Assembly: GCA_937900675.1 (NCBI GenBank)
Contig: CALCEA010000051.1
Span: 1 to 35,453 of the forward strand
Origin: an uncultured Chitinophagaceae bacterium
Lineage (GTDB): Bacteria; Bacteroidota; Bacteroidia; Chitinophagales; Chitinophagaceae
Direction of reading: 5' to 3'
Length of the DNA stretch: 35,453 nucleotides
Positions 8,436-16,706 of this stretch are shown here, piece by piece. The notes under the pieces are model-generated. The model saw only the letters and a program-made list of their open reading frames with translations, was not told the DNA's origin and did no database searches. Position 1 is the first letter of the stretch, and every line of letters begins with the position of its first letter. Both the position numbers and the translations under genes were made by a program.

Positions 8436-8451
8436 ACTTCCTCCAAATACT

Positions 8452-8483
8452 AAAATCCTCCTCTTTTGAGGGGGATTTTTTTT
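8452..8483 (+). terminator. Intrinsic terminator after the phosphorylase homologue
   Basis: AATCCTCCTC (8454-8463) pairs with GAGGGGGATT (8468-8477), with one G-T wobble and a TTTT loop. A run of eight T follows (8476-8483). It lies 18 bases past the stop codon. Confidence 0.88.
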
Positions 8484-8529
8484 GCCCAATTCAGAATCAA
8501 CAATTAGTGCCTATTTTTGTTATTAGTAT

Positions 8530-9090
8530 ATGAACAAACTTATTATATCCATTACAGGGGCCAGCGGCTCCATTTATGCCAAATGTCTTTTAGATAGTTT
8601 GGTGAAAATCCAAGACCAATTGGATGCAGTGGGTATTGTAATGAGTGATAATGCCAAATATGTTTGGGAGACCGAATTGGGTAATAAAGATTTTGAGAAA
8701 TACCCTTTTCAGATATATGCTAAAAACGATTTTAACGCTCCATTTGCCTCTGGTTCTGCTCAATATAACACGATGATAGTTGTTCCATGTAGCATGGGGA
8801 CCATGGGCCGTATTGCCAGTGGTATTAGTGATGATTTAACTACCAGGGCTGCTGATGTGGTATTAAAAGAAAGACGCAAGCTTATATTAGTGGCAAGAGA
8901 AACACCTTATAATTTGATTCATATCAAGAATATGGAAACCATCACATTGGCTGGTGGCATTATTTGTCCAGCAACTCCAAGTTTCTATAGCCAACCTAAA
9001 ACCATTGAAGAAGTAGCTTACACAGTGGTGCATAGAGTTCTAGATCTAGCAGGCCTAAAGAATGAAAGTTTTAGATGGGGCTCAAAATAA
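8530..9090 (+). CDS. ubiX: UbiX-family flavin prenyltransferase
   Basis: This 186-residue flavoprotein attaches a dimethylallyl group to reduced FMN, making prenylated FMN, the cofactor of UbiD-type decarboxylases. It opens with the family's signature nucleotide fold, ITGASGSIYAKCLLDSL. It also has VPCSMGTMGRIASGISDDLTTRAADVVLKERRKLILVARETP, where the Ser-Met-Gly and Arg residues bind FMN and prenyl phosphate. Length is normal. No ubiD is in the window, so the partner decarboxylase must be encoded elsewhere. The gene is alone between two terminators and converges on clpC. Confidence 0.94.
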   Translation: MNKLIISITGASGSIYAKCLLDSLVKIQDQLDAVGIVMSDNAKYVWETELGNKDFEKYPFQIYAKNDFNAPFASGSAQYNTMIVVPCSMGTMGRIASGISDDLTTRAADVVLKERRKLILVARETPYNLIHIKNMETITLAGGIICPATPSFYSQPKTIEEVAYTVVHRVLDLAGLKNESFRWGSK

Positions 9091-9116
9091 AATAGGCCTC
9101 TTTTCAAAGGCCTATT
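9091..9116. terminator. Hairpin between convergent ubiX and clpC
   Basis: AATAGGCCT (9091-9099) and AGGCCTATT (9108-9116) form a perfect 9-bp stem with an 8-base loop, immediately after the ubiX stop codon. There is no long T run on either side, so it may act more as a 3'-end stabiliser or a weak terminator. Confidence 0.7.
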
Positions 9117-9122
9117 GTTATA

Positions 9123-11699
9123 TTATTCTTTTGTTGGTTCTTTCGGCGTTTTGGGCGCTTTCTCCTTTTCTTTCTTTTGCAAGGTAAAACTTAATGCAAC
9201 TTTATCTTTGTCTAAATCTGCAATTAAAGTATCTCCTTCTTTTACATTATAATTCAAAATTTCTTCCGCTAAAGGATCTTCTACATATTTTTGAATTGCT
9301 CTGTGTAAAGGTCTCGCACCAAATTGAACATCATACCCTTTCTCTGCAATAAATTCTTTCGCAGCTTCTGTTAAGATTAGGTTTAATCCAAGATTCGCTA
9401 ATCTACCAACCACATGCTTCATGATGATATCAATGATTAAGAAAATATTTTCTTTAGTCAATGAATTAAACACAATCACATCATCAATACGGTTTAAGAA
9501 CTCTGGAGAGAAGGTTCGTTTTAATGCTTTCTCAATCACAGATCGATTGTTCTCTTCTGTTTGTTGCATTCTAGTAGCAGTTGCAAATCCAACACCATCA
9601 CCAAACTCTTTTAATTGACGAGCGCCAATATTTGAAGTCATAATGATTAAAGTATTTTTGAAATCTACTTTTCTACCCAAACCATCTGTTAAAATACCAT
9701 CGTCTAATACTTGTAATAAAATATTATAAATATCTGGATGTGCTTTTTCAATCTCGTCTAATAAAATTACACAATATGGTTTGCGACGAACTTTCTCAGT
9801 CAATTGACCACCTTCTTCATATCCAACATAACCTGGAGGCGCTCCAATTAATCTACTCACTGCAAATTTCTCCATGTATTCACTCATGTCAATTCTAATC
9901 AAAGCTTCTTCTGAGTCAAACATGTTCTTTGCTAAAGCTCTAGCCAATTCGGTTTTACCTACGCCCGTTGGACCTAAGAAAATAAATGTACCAATTGGTT
10001 TTTTAGGATCTTTCAAGCCTACTCTATTTCTCTGAATAGCTTTTACTACTTTACTAATAGCGTCGTCTTGACCAATCACCATACCGCGCATCTCATCAGC
10101 CATCTTTCTCAACTTCGTATTCTCTGCTTCCACCATACGCTTCACAGGAATACCCGTCATCATGCTAATTACTTCAGCGATATTTTCTTCATTAATAGGG
10201 AATCTTGCATTCTTGCTATCTTCTTCCCAAGCCAATTTTGCTTTTTCTAAAGCCTCGCCTAATTTTTTTTCAGTATCTCTTAAACTTGCAGCTTCTTCAA
10301 ATCTTTGACTCTTCACCACTTTATTCTTCTCTATCTTAACATCTTCGATTTGCTTTTCTAATTCAACGATGTCTTGTGGCACGCTAATGTTTTTCAAATG
10401 CACTCTAGCTCCTACCTCATCCAATACATCAATCGCTTTATCTGGCAATAATCTATCTGTCATATAACGATCACTTAATTTCACACAAGCTTCAATCGCT
10501 TCTTGATCATAAGTTACGCTATGATAGTCTTCATATTTAGATTTGATATTGTTCAAAATGGTAATGGTATCTTCCACACTTGGTGGTTCGATAATTACTT
10601 TTTGGAAACGACGATCTAATGCACCATCTTTTTCGATATGCATTCTATACTCATCTAATGTTGAAGCACCAATACATTGCAATTCTCCTCTTGCCAATGC
10701 AGGCTTAAAGATATTAGATGCATCCAATGAGCCACTTGCTCCACCAGCACCAACAATTGTATGGATTTCATCAATGAACAAGATCACATCTCTGTTTTTC
10801 TCTAATTCATTCATGATCGCTTTCATTCTTTCTTCAAACTGACCGCGATACTTTGTTCCCGCTACCAATGCAGCTAGATCCAAAGAAATCACTCTCTTAT
10901 CAAATAAAACCCTGCTTACTTTTCTTTGAACAATTCTCAAAGCCAAACCTTCTACAATCGCAGTCTTACCCACCCCTGGTTCACCAATTAAAATAGGGTT
11001 ATTCTTTTTTCTTCTACTTAAAATTTGACTTACTCTTTCAATCTCAGCTTCTCTTCCTACAATTGGATCCAACGCATCCTGCTCTGCCAATTTCGTAATA
11101 TCTCTTCCAAAATTGTCTAGTACGGGAGTTTTAGATTTATTGGCTGAACCTGCTTTAGCTTTTGCACCTGTTCCAAATCCGCCTCCTCTTTTCTCTTCTT
11201 CAAATTCATCATCTGGTTCATCAGAAAACTCGGCATTAGGACTTTTAGGAGAAGAAGGTTCTGCGCCAACCATACCTAATTCGTTTCTGAATAAATCATA
11301 GTCTACATCAAATTGATTTAAAATTTGTGTAGCAATGTTTTCCTTGTTCTTTAAGATACTCAATAACAAATGCTCCGTTTCTACCATTGGGCTTTTCAAA
11401 GCCTTCGCTTCTAAAACAGTAACACGAATTACTTTTTCCGCCTGCTTGGTTAATGGCAAACTATTGATATTGGCAATATTTTTGCCAGACTTATCCTTAA
11501 CCGCTAATTCGATTTCTTTTCTCAATTCACTCAAATTCACATTTAAGCGTTTCAATACAATGATCGCTGTGTTTTCTTGGTCTCTAATCAATCCTAGCAT
11601 TAGATGCTCGGCTCCTATAAAATCGTTACCTAATCTTAAGGCCTCTTCACGACTATAAGAAATGATTTCCTTAACTTGTGTTGAAAAATTATTATCCAT
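9123..11699 (-). CDS. clpC: ATP-dependent Clp protease ATP-binding subunit ClpC
   Basis: This is an AAA+ unfoldase that feeds proteins to ClpP. The 858 residues divide into two Clp_N repeats (about 1-145), a Gly/acidic linker (146-195), AAA+ domain 1, a UVR coiled-coil segment (446-481) and AAA+ domain 2. Domain 1 has Walker A GEPGVGKTA (239-247) and Walker B ILFIDE (306-311). Domain 2 has Walker A GPTGVGKTE (576-584). The protein ends in a D2 small domain and a Lys/Glu/Pro-rich tail. The UVR segment between the ATPase domains distinguishes ClpC from ClpA and ClpB. The gene stands alone, convergent with ubiX and divergent from a STAS-like gene. No CtsR or HrcA operator and no exact -7 element were found in the 92-base upstream gap. 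Confidence 0.96.
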   Translation of the reverse strand: MDNNFSTQVKEIISYSREEALRLGNDFIGAEHLMLGLIRDQENTAIIVLKRLNVNLSELRKEIELAVKDKSGKNIANINSLPLTKQAEKVIRVTVLEAKALKSPMVETEHLLLSILKNKENIATQILNQFDVDYDLFRNELGMVGAEPSSPKSPNAEFSDEPDDEFEEEKRGGGFGTGAKAKAGSANKSKTPVLDNFGRDITKLAEQDALDPIVGREAEIERVSQILSRRKKNNPILIGEPGVGKTAIVEGLALRIVQRKVSRVLFDKRVISLDLAALVAGTKYRGQFEERMKAIMNELEKNRDVILFIDEIHTIVGAGGASGSLDASNIFKPALARGELQCIGASTLDEYRMHIEKDGALDRRFQKVIIEPPSVEDTITILNNIKSKYEDYHSVTYDQEAIEACVKLSDRYMTDRLLPDKAIDVLDEVGARVHLKNISVPQDIVELEKQIEDVKIEKNKVVKSQRFEEAASLRDTEKKLGEALEKAKLAWEEDSKNARFPINEENIAEVISMMTGIPVKRMVEAENTKLRKMADEMRGMVIGQDDAISKVVKAIQRNRVGLKDPKKPIGTFIFLGPTGVGKTELARALAKNMFDSEEALIRIDMSEYMEKFAVSRLIGAPPGYVGYEEGGQLTEKVRRKPYCVILLDEIEKAHPDIYNILLQVLDDGILTDGLGRKVDFKNTLIIMTSNIGARQLKEFGDGVGFATATRMQQTEENNRSVIEKALKRTFSPEFLNRIDDVIVFNSLTKENIFLIIDIIMKHVVGRLANLGLNLILTEAAKEFIAEKGYDVQFGARPLHRAIQKYVEDPLAEEILNYNVKEGDTLIADLDKDKVALSFTLQKKEKEKAPKTPKEPTKE

Positions 11700-11791
11700 A
11701 AAAATAATTACTGCTTAATACAATATAAACGAATATTTTTAACCTAAAGTATGTCTTAGCGCCTTAGTTATTAACCTTTTATTAAATCACT

Positions 11792-12199
11792 ATGCAATAC
11801 CAAACTGAACCCAAGGAAAAATTTACCGTTATCAAAATACTTGATACTACCCTTAGTTCAAATCTCGTGCCAGAATTGACCAAGATTACCCAAGATATAC
11901 TCTCAAAAAGCCCTAAAAACCTGGTTTTGAATCTAGAAAAAGTACAATCCTGGGAACCTTCTGTTCTGGAGCAGTTGGCGCAAGCTCAAGAACAGTTTTA
12001 TGACAATAATGCCAGTTTTGTCATTTGTTGTCTGTCAGATAGCCTTAATAAAGACCTGGACCAGTCAGATTGGGGAGATGTGATGAACACTACCCCAACA
12101 GAATCAGAAGCCTGGGATATTGTTCAAATGGAGGAAATTGAGCGCGAGCTATTGGACAGTGACGATATGGAATTTTCCCTCCCAGAATCAGAAGATTAG
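11792..12199 (+). CDS. STAS-like domain protein with acidic tail
   Basis: The 135-residue protein has the beta-alpha pattern of a STAS (anti-sigma-factor antagonist-like) domain over about residues 10-100, including KNLVLNLEKVQSWEPSVLEQLAQAQEQF and SFVICCLSD. In classical SpoIIAA-type members the phosphorylated Ser lies in a D-S-S-G segment. Here the corresponding SWEPSVLEQL does not keep it, so a phosphoswitch cannot be assumed. A strongly acidic C-terminus (about 110-135) follows. It lies 15 bases upstream of dnaG on the same strand and is almost certainly cotranscribed with it. Function is unknown; it could be a scaffold or a regulator. The fold call is by pattern only. Confidence 0.7.
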   Translation: MQYQTEPKEKFTVIKILDTTLSSNLVPELTKITQDILSKSPKNLVLNLEKVQSWEPSVLEQLAQAQEQFYDNNASFVICCLSDSLNKDLDQSDWGDVMNTTPTESEAWDIVQMEEIERELLDSDDMEFSLPESED

Positions 12200-12214
12200 T
12201 TATTTTCGCCAACC

Positions 12215-14143
12215 ATGATTACCCCTCAGACCATACAGCAAATTACCAGCCGCATTGATATCATTGATGTGGTGGGCGAATTTGTGAAATTAAAGAAGAG
12301 AGGTACCAATTATTTGGGCAATTGCCCCTTCCATAATGAGAAGACCCCTTCTTTTACTGTTTCCCCAGCCAAGGAAATCTATAAGTGTTTTGGTTGTGGC
12401 AAAAGCGGTAATACCATCACTTTTTTGATGGAGCATGAAAAGTACAGTTATGTAGAAGCATTAAGATGGTTAGCAGCTAGGTACAATATAGAGATTGAAG
12501 AAACAGAGACCAGCCCGGCTCAAAAAATGGCCCAACAAGTGGCAGATAGTTTATACGCTATCAACTCTTTTGCCATGGATTGGTTTCAAAAACAATATTG
12601 GGAAACAGAAGCCGGAGCGACGATTGCTCAAAGCTATATGCAACACAGAGGTTTCTTAAAACCTATTGTAGAAAAATTCAAGATTGGATACAACCCTTCA
12701 GACAGGGATGGATTAGCAAAAGCTTTAATTCAAAATCAGTTTAATCCAGAGTTGTTTGCAAAAACCGGATTGGTAGTAGAGCGAAATGGCGAATGGCAGG
12801 ACAATTATAGAGATAGAATTATTTTCCCCATTCATAATACCACTGGAAAAATTATTGGATTTGGAGCAAGACAAATTGCCAAGAACGATAAATCTCCAAA
12901 GTATATCAATACACCCGAGAATGATATTTACATCAAAAGTAAAATCTTATACGGGTCTTATTTCGCAAGAACAGCCATTGATAAAAAGAATGAATGCTTA
13001 TTGGTGGAAGGTTATACCGATGTAGTGAGTTTACACCAAGCAGGTATTGAAAATGTGGTAGCAAGTGGTGGTACTTCTTTGACCATTGACCAATTAAGAT
13101 TAATTAAAAAATATACACAGAACCTAACCATTATTTATGATGGAGATAGTGCTGGTGTAAAAGCAGCATTAAGGGGTTTGGACATGGCTTTGGAAGAAGG
13201 CCTGAATGTTCAATTGGTTTTGATCCCTGATAATGAAGATCCCGATAGCTATGTCAACAAAGTAGGATCTGAAGCTTTCAATGAATTTGTACAAAACAAT
13301 AAAAAAGATTTTGTCTTATTCCAATTAGAAGTACAATTAAAAGATGTTGGATCAGATTTAAACAAGAAGAATTTATTGGTTAATCAAATTGCAGAGACCT
13401 TAAGTAAAATTAATAAGGCTGAAGATTTTACTAAACTGCAAGAATATATTTTAAAGTGCTCTTCCCTATTAAAGATAGACGAGACTGGATTAACTCAATT
13501 GGTGAATAAGTTCAAGAGAGACAAGATCGTAAAAGAAGAAAAGAAAATGGCTTATGACGAAGCAGCCATTTTAATGCCTAGCCTAAACAATGAAACCAGC
13601 ACTGAAGAAAATATTGATATTTTCACGGATAAAGATTTAGTGCATGAGAAGAATTTATTACGCGTATTAATTGAATATGGTAAAGAAATCAATGCTGAAG
13701 GAAAGTCAATAGCAGAATGGATTTGGGAAGAAATTGAAGCATTCCCTTTAGAGAATGCAGAAATGATTCAATTAATGGAGGCATACAAGACTTGGTTCAA
13801 AGAAGGTAAATCTCCAGATAGTAAAACATTACAATACCACGAAGACGAGAAAGTGCGCAATTGGGTAGTCACTCTATTTGCACCAGAACATGAATTAAGT
13901 CAAAGATGGAATGAAAAATTAGGTATTGTTAGACAGGTGGAAGAAAAAAATTTCATGCACGATGTGGAAGCTAGCTTGCTTTATTTTAAAATGAGAAAGG
14001 TGAAGAAAATGATTGCCCAAAACCAATCAGATATGGAGCATGCCAAAGAGGACGATCAAATGCTTTTGCTGCAAATACACAAACACTTGAAAGAAGTGGA
14101 AAGAGAATTAACCAAGATCATCGGTACAGTTATCATAAAGTAA
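12215..14143 (+). CDS. dnaG: DNA primase
   Basis: DnaG makes the RNA primers for lagging-strand DNA synthesis. The 642-residue product has an N-terminal CHC2 zinc ribbon, with ligands C37, H40, C58 and C61 in CPFH...CFGC. The catalytic core includes the basic stretch YRDRIIFPIHN and a TOPRIM domain with E265 in LVEGYTD and D309/D311 in IYDGDSAG, which hold the metal ions. The helical C-terminus (about 450-642) is the DnaB-helicase binding region. Length is normal for Bacteroidota. It is the second gene of a two-gene unit with the STAS-like protein and is closed by a strong terminator. The usual rpsU-dnaG-rpoD arrangement of proteobacteria is absent. Confidence 0.96.
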   Translation: MITPQTIQQITSRIDIIDVVGEFVKLKKRGTNYLGNCPFHNEKTPSFTVSPAKEIYKCFGCGKSGNTITFLMEHEKYSYVEALRWLAARYNIEIEETETSPAQKMAQQVADSLYAINSFAMDWFQKQYWETEAGATIAQSYMQHRGFLKPIVEKFKIGYNPSDRDGLAKALIQNQFNPELFAKTGLVVERNGEWQDNYRDRIIFPIHNTTGKIIGFGARQIAKNDKSPKYINTPENDIYIKSKILYGSYFARTAIDKKNECLLVEGYTDVVSLHQAGIENVVASGGTSLTIDQLRLIKKYTQNLTIIYDGDSAGVKAALRGLDMALEEGLNVQLVLIPDNEDPDSYVNKVGSEAFNEFVQNNKKDFVLFQLEVQLKDVGSDLNKKNLLVNQIAETLSKINKAEDFTKLQEYILKCSSLLKIDETGLTQLVNKFKRDKIVKEEKKMAYDEAAILMPSLNNETSTEENIDIFTDKDLVHEKNLLRVLIEYGKEINAEGKSIAEWIWEEIEAFPLENAEMIQLMEAYKTWFKEGKSPDSKTLQYHEDEKVRNWVVTLFAPEHELSQRWNEKLGIVRQVEEKNFMHDVEASLLYFKMRKVKKMIAQNQSDMEHAKEDDQMLLLQIHKHLKEVERELTKIIGTVIIK

Positions 14144-14150
14144 TTTCAAA

Positions 14151-14179
14151 AAAAATGAGTCTCTTTGGAGACTCATTTT
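14151..14179. terminator. Bidirectional terminator between dnaG and the ydeI-like gene
   Basis: ATGAGTCTC (14155-14163) pairs perfectly with GAGACTCAT (14168-14176) around a TTTG loop. The stem is extended by A and T runs to about 12 bp. It lies just after the dnaG stop and serves the convergent gene too. Confidence 0.88.
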
Positions 14180-14205
14180 GGTATTTACTAACACATCAAA
14201 AATGT

Positions 14206-14874
14206 TTATTTTTCTGAGGGATTGTTCTTCCCTGCCATCAACTTTTCCATTGTGGCTTCCAAACGCTTTTGTTTGGTTTCTTCTTTTTTAGCCCCCTGAA
14301 TCCAGCTTAAGTATTCCTTTTGATTGATGATAGATAGAGAAGTGAAAAATTCTCTAGCTTCCTCATTATGAGAAAACATCTTATCTAATTCAATCGGTAA
14401 CGCAATTAAACGCTTTTCAAAATCGTCTACTTTAATATTAGATACTTTGAACTCTGCAAAAGATCTTTCTTTATTCGGGATCTGATCTAATTTAGTAAAA
14501 CGCATTGCTGTCCAAACATGATCCAATGTCACCTGTCTGATCGCTTCAAAATCATTATCAGATAAAATCTCCCAACTAGCATCTCTATTCAAATCAGATA
14601 CAATCTTAGAAGTTGGTTTTGGGTAAGCGATCCATAATTTACACGCAGGGTGTAAAGCAGAAAACACTTCCTTTAAAATATTGTTCAACTGTAATTGGTT
14701 GATCGCAAAAATTAAAGCGAAGTCAACTTTTCTAGCTTTTAATAATGGGGTTAAATTCTTATTGTAAGATAACTTGGCAAATTGCTTTTCTACTGAGGAA
14801 GGTAAACCTTGGATCAATAAATTTTTCTCATCCTTTAATTGCAACTTTTCTAAAATATTCAAATTACTAGACAT
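14206..14874 (-). CDS. YdeI/OmpD-associated family protein with DUF3052-like N-terminus
   Basis: The product is 222 residues. The C-terminal part (about 150-222), LPIELDKMFSHNEEAREFFTSLSIINQKEYLSWIQGAKKEETKQKRLEATMEKL, is typical of the YdeI/OmdA family, a helical domain ending in a basic helix. The N-terminal part (about 1-130), LEKLQLKDEKNLLIQGLP...VDFALIFA, resembles DUF3052-like proteins. Family members have been loosely linked to envelope stress and antimicrobial peptide resistance in enterobacteria, but no biochemical activity is established. The gene follows plsY on the same strand after a 100-base gap holding two inverted repeats, so it is probably transcribed separately. Confidence 0.8.
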   Translation of the reverse strand: MSSNLNILEKLQLKDEKNLLIQGLPSSVEKQFAKLSYNKNLTPLLKARKVDFALIFAINQLQLNNILKEVFSALHPACKLWIAYPKPTSKIVSDLNRDASWEILSDNDFEAIRQVTLDHVWTAMRFTKLDQIPNKERSFAEFKVSNIKVDDFEKRLIALPIELDKMFSHNEEAREFFTSLSIINQKEYLSWIQGAKKEETKQKRLEATMEKLMAGKNNPSEK

Positions 14875-14910
14875 ATTAAACTTAGGATTTATGAGGAGGG
14901 CGAAATTACG

Positions 14911-14936
14911 AAAAATGTGTGATTATCCACATTTTT
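14911..14936 (-). terminator. Weak terminator-like hairpin downstream of plsY
   Basis: AAAAATGTG (14911-14919) and CACATTTTT (14928-14936) form a 9-bp stem with an 8-base loop. On the minus strand the stem ends in a U run, so it could terminate plsY transcripts. An exact DnaA-box sequence, TTATCCACA (14923-14931), overlaps the loop and right arm. Confidence 0.5.
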
Positions 14937-14951
14937 TATTGCATAAACTCT

Positions 14952-14978
14952 ATAAAATATTGATAATCAATATTTTAT
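14952..14978. repeat. 27-bp perfect palindrome overlapping the plsY stop codon
   Basis: ATAAAATATTGAT (14952-14964) is followed by one A and then its exact reverse complement, ATCAATATTTTAT (14966-14978). The plsY stop codon (14977-14975) is inside the right arm. The one-base centre suits a dimeric protein operator at least as well as a hairpin. Confidence 0.8.
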
Positions 14979-15616
14979 TTTTCTTCTGATTTGTCCTTCT
15001 TTTTAAACAAGGGAACCTTGTTTTCATTGCCCTGTAAAAGCCTTTTTATATTATTTCTATGGGTAAAGACCACCATACAAGCCACAATAATAGCAAATAA
15101 CCTATAAGAGGTTTCTTTCTCGTGGTAGATAAATAGGATTAAAATCATGAATGCTACTCCAGCTAACATGGAGCTCACAGAAACAAATCGAGTAGCCACC
15201 AAGGTGATCAAGAAAACTACAATGCATAACAAAGCAACGGCTGGCTGAATAGCTAATGCCATTCCCAGCAAGGTTGCTACCCCTTTTCCCCCTCTAAAGC
15301 CTGCCCAAATGGGATAAATATGACCCAATACCGCCACCAAGCCCAATACAATCATAAAATTGGTACGATGAAGTTCATTAGTATAATAATAAGGAATACT
15401 CACCCATAAAGAAGTGGCAATAGCACCCTTGATGACATCAATAACCATTACAAAAGTGCCCCATTTAGCACCTAAAACCCGATAAGTATTGGTTGCTCCT
15501 GCATTTCCACTACCATAATCTCTGATATCAATCCCGAATTTGGTCTTACTCACCCATATAGAAGTGGGGATAGATCCAATCAAATAAGCCAATATAGTTA
15601 ACAATACTTCCGTCAT
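14975..15616 (-). CDS. plsY: Acyl-phosphate:glycerol-3-phosphate acyltransferase PlsY
   Basis: PlsY is an integral inner-membrane enzyme that moves the acyl group from acyl-phosphate to glycerol-3-phosphate, the first step of phosphatidic acid synthesis. The 213-residue product has five or so hydrophobic segments and the three family motifs: GSIPTS near the N-terminus, GSGNAGATN, and GFRGGKGVAT. I chose the ATG at 15616 (MTEVLL). The frame runs upstream to 15646, but an exact -7 element sits inside that extension, and the extra residues are not membrane-like. An ATG at 15622 is a near-equal alternative. The C-terminus is a charged cytosolic tail. It lies downstream of prmA but has its own promoter. 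Confidence 0.93.
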   Translation of the reverse strand: MTEVLLTILAYLIGSIPTSIWVSKTKFGIDIRDYGSGNAGATNTYRVLGAKWGTFVMVIDVIKGAIATSLWVSIPYYYTNELHRTNFMIVLGLVAVLGHIYPIWAGFRGGKGVATLLGMALAIQPAVALLCIVVFLITLVATRFVSVSSMLAGVAFMILILFIYHEKETSYRLFAIIVACMVVFTHRNNIKRLLQGNENKVPLFKKKDKSEEK

Positions 15617-15635
15617 AATCATTCTTTGGGGTAGA

Positions 15636-15643
15636 CAAATATA
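15636..15643 (-). promoter_or_regulatory. -7 promoter element for plsY
   Basis: The minus strand reads TATATTTG, an exact TAnnTTTG match, 19 bases before the chosen plsY start and just past the prmA stop. It argues against the longer plsY reading frame. No -33 TTTG was found at good spacing. Confidence 0.55.
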
Positions 15644-15667
15644 CACTGAAATAGCCCAAAATCTATA

Positions 15668-16582
15668 CTAAGAAGCCTTATTAAATAGCAAACTAACCCA
15701 ACCATTTAAAGGCTGAGCTTGTTTAAATTGCCAATTATTTTGAGAAGCCAATAGCATCATATCTTCTTGATCTTCAATTAATAAACCACTTAATATTAAA
15801 GTTGAATTTGAATTAGATACTTGACTAAGTTCTAGCATATTCGCTTCTATAATATGTCTATTTACATTGGCTATGATAATATCAAAGTCTCTGGGCTGTA
15901 TCGCAGAGTTTACCTGCTGAATAGTGATATTGGAAGATCCATTAGCAATGATATTCTCTTGGGAATTCTCAATACACCAGGGGTCATTGTCTACAGCAAG
16001 CACTTCCTTGGCACCCAATTGTTCGGCTAAAATGGCTAAAATACCCGTGCCGGTACCAAAATCATAGACTGATTTATGGGCAAAGTCTAGATTCTCCATT
16101 AATTGCATCACAGAAAAAGTAGTGGCATGATGCCCAGTACCAAAACTCATTTTAGGAGTTATCTGAATTTCATATTGGACCTTGGGCTCAAAGCTTGGAT
16201 GAAAATTGGCCCTAATTCCAACAAAGTCTCCCACCCTTACAGGCTCAAAATTAGACTCCCAAACTGCATTCCAATTTTCTTCCTTAATTATTGATTTAGA
16301 ATACTTTAAATTATGTAAACTAAATATATTATTTAATTCATATTCGATATTATTGTTAATATAATCTTGGTGAAGAATAAAGGTTTTGCAATGTCCGGCA
16401 CCTTCCCCTAAACCAGCAGAAGTTCCCAAGACGCTACTCATGCCAACCCCATTATTAATAGAACTTGCCACCTCCTCTTCATTAAATCCGTCAAATCCAA
16501 GATGGGACAACTGGGCCACCAAGATCTCAAATTGGTCTTGGTTCTCAAAATCAAAGGCTATTTGGATATATTCTTTGGACAT
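15668..16582 (-). CDS. prmA: Ribosomal protein L11 methyltransferase
   Basis: PrmA trimethylates ribosomal protein L11 using SAM. The 304-residue product has an N-terminal substrate-recognition domain, then ENWNAVWESNFEPV (about 102-115), the catalytic-loop motif TPKMSFGTGHHATT (142-155), and a class I SAM fold with DFGTGTGILAI (174-184) and AVDND (196-200). The Bacteroidota enzyme is usually about 275-280 residues. Here the extra length is a Gly/Ser-rich low-complexity segment at about 39-64 (SSINNGVGMSSVLGTSAGLG and following), between the first two secondary-structure blocks. The reading frame is clean through it. The gene has its own promoter and is separated from pnp by a strong terminator. 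Confidence 0.93.
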   Translation of the reverse strand: MSKEYIQIAFDFENQDQFEILVAQLSHLGFDGFNEEEVASSINNGVGMSSVLGTSAGLGEGAGHCKTFILHQDYINNNIEYELNNIFSLHNLKYSKSIIKEENWNAVWESNFEPVRVGDFVGIRANFHPSFEPKVQYEIQITPKMSFGTGHHATTFSVMQLMENLDFAHKSVYDFGTGTGILAILAEQLGAKEVLAVDNDPWCIENSQENIIANGSSNITIQQVNSAIQPRDFDIIIANVNRHIIEANMLELSQVSNSNSTLILSGLLIEDQEDMMLLASQNNWQFKQAQPLNGWVSLLFNKAS

Positions 16583-16598
16583 TGTTAAATTTATTGGT

Positions 16599-16606
16599 CA
16601 AATTTA
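16599..16606 (-). promoter_or_regulatory. -7 promoter element for prmA
   Basis: The minus strand reads TAAATTTG, an exact TAnnTTTG match, 16 bases before the prmA ATG and just downstream of the pnp terminator. The position suits a new transcript starting after pnp. Confidence 0.6.
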
Positions 16607-16614
16607 GTCATAAT

Positions 16615-16649
16615 AAAAGAGAGGGCTCCTTTACGGGGCCCTCTCTTTT
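16615..16649 (-). terminator. Strong intrinsic terminator after pnp
   Basis: AAAAGAGAGGGC (16615-16626) pairs with GCCCTCTCTTTT (16638-16649). Three more pairs inside the stem (one T-G wobble) give a 15-bp stem with a TTTAC loop. On the minus strand it is followed by a T run. It lies between pnp and the prmA promoter. Confidence 0.92.
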
Positions 16650-16706
16650 ATTTCATATATGAATTTTTTCAAGCCTTTATCTTTTATAAGAAAGGCGCAG
16701 AAAAAA

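Noticed and set aside
11335..11658. Open frame of 107 codons opposite clpC
   Set aside because: It is antisense to the conserved Clp_N repeats; the composition is that of a shadow frame.
11755..11767. CTTAG direct repeat in the clpC/STAS gap as a stress operator
   Set aside because: Two five-base copies are too short to separate from chance, and they do not match CtsR or HrcA sites.
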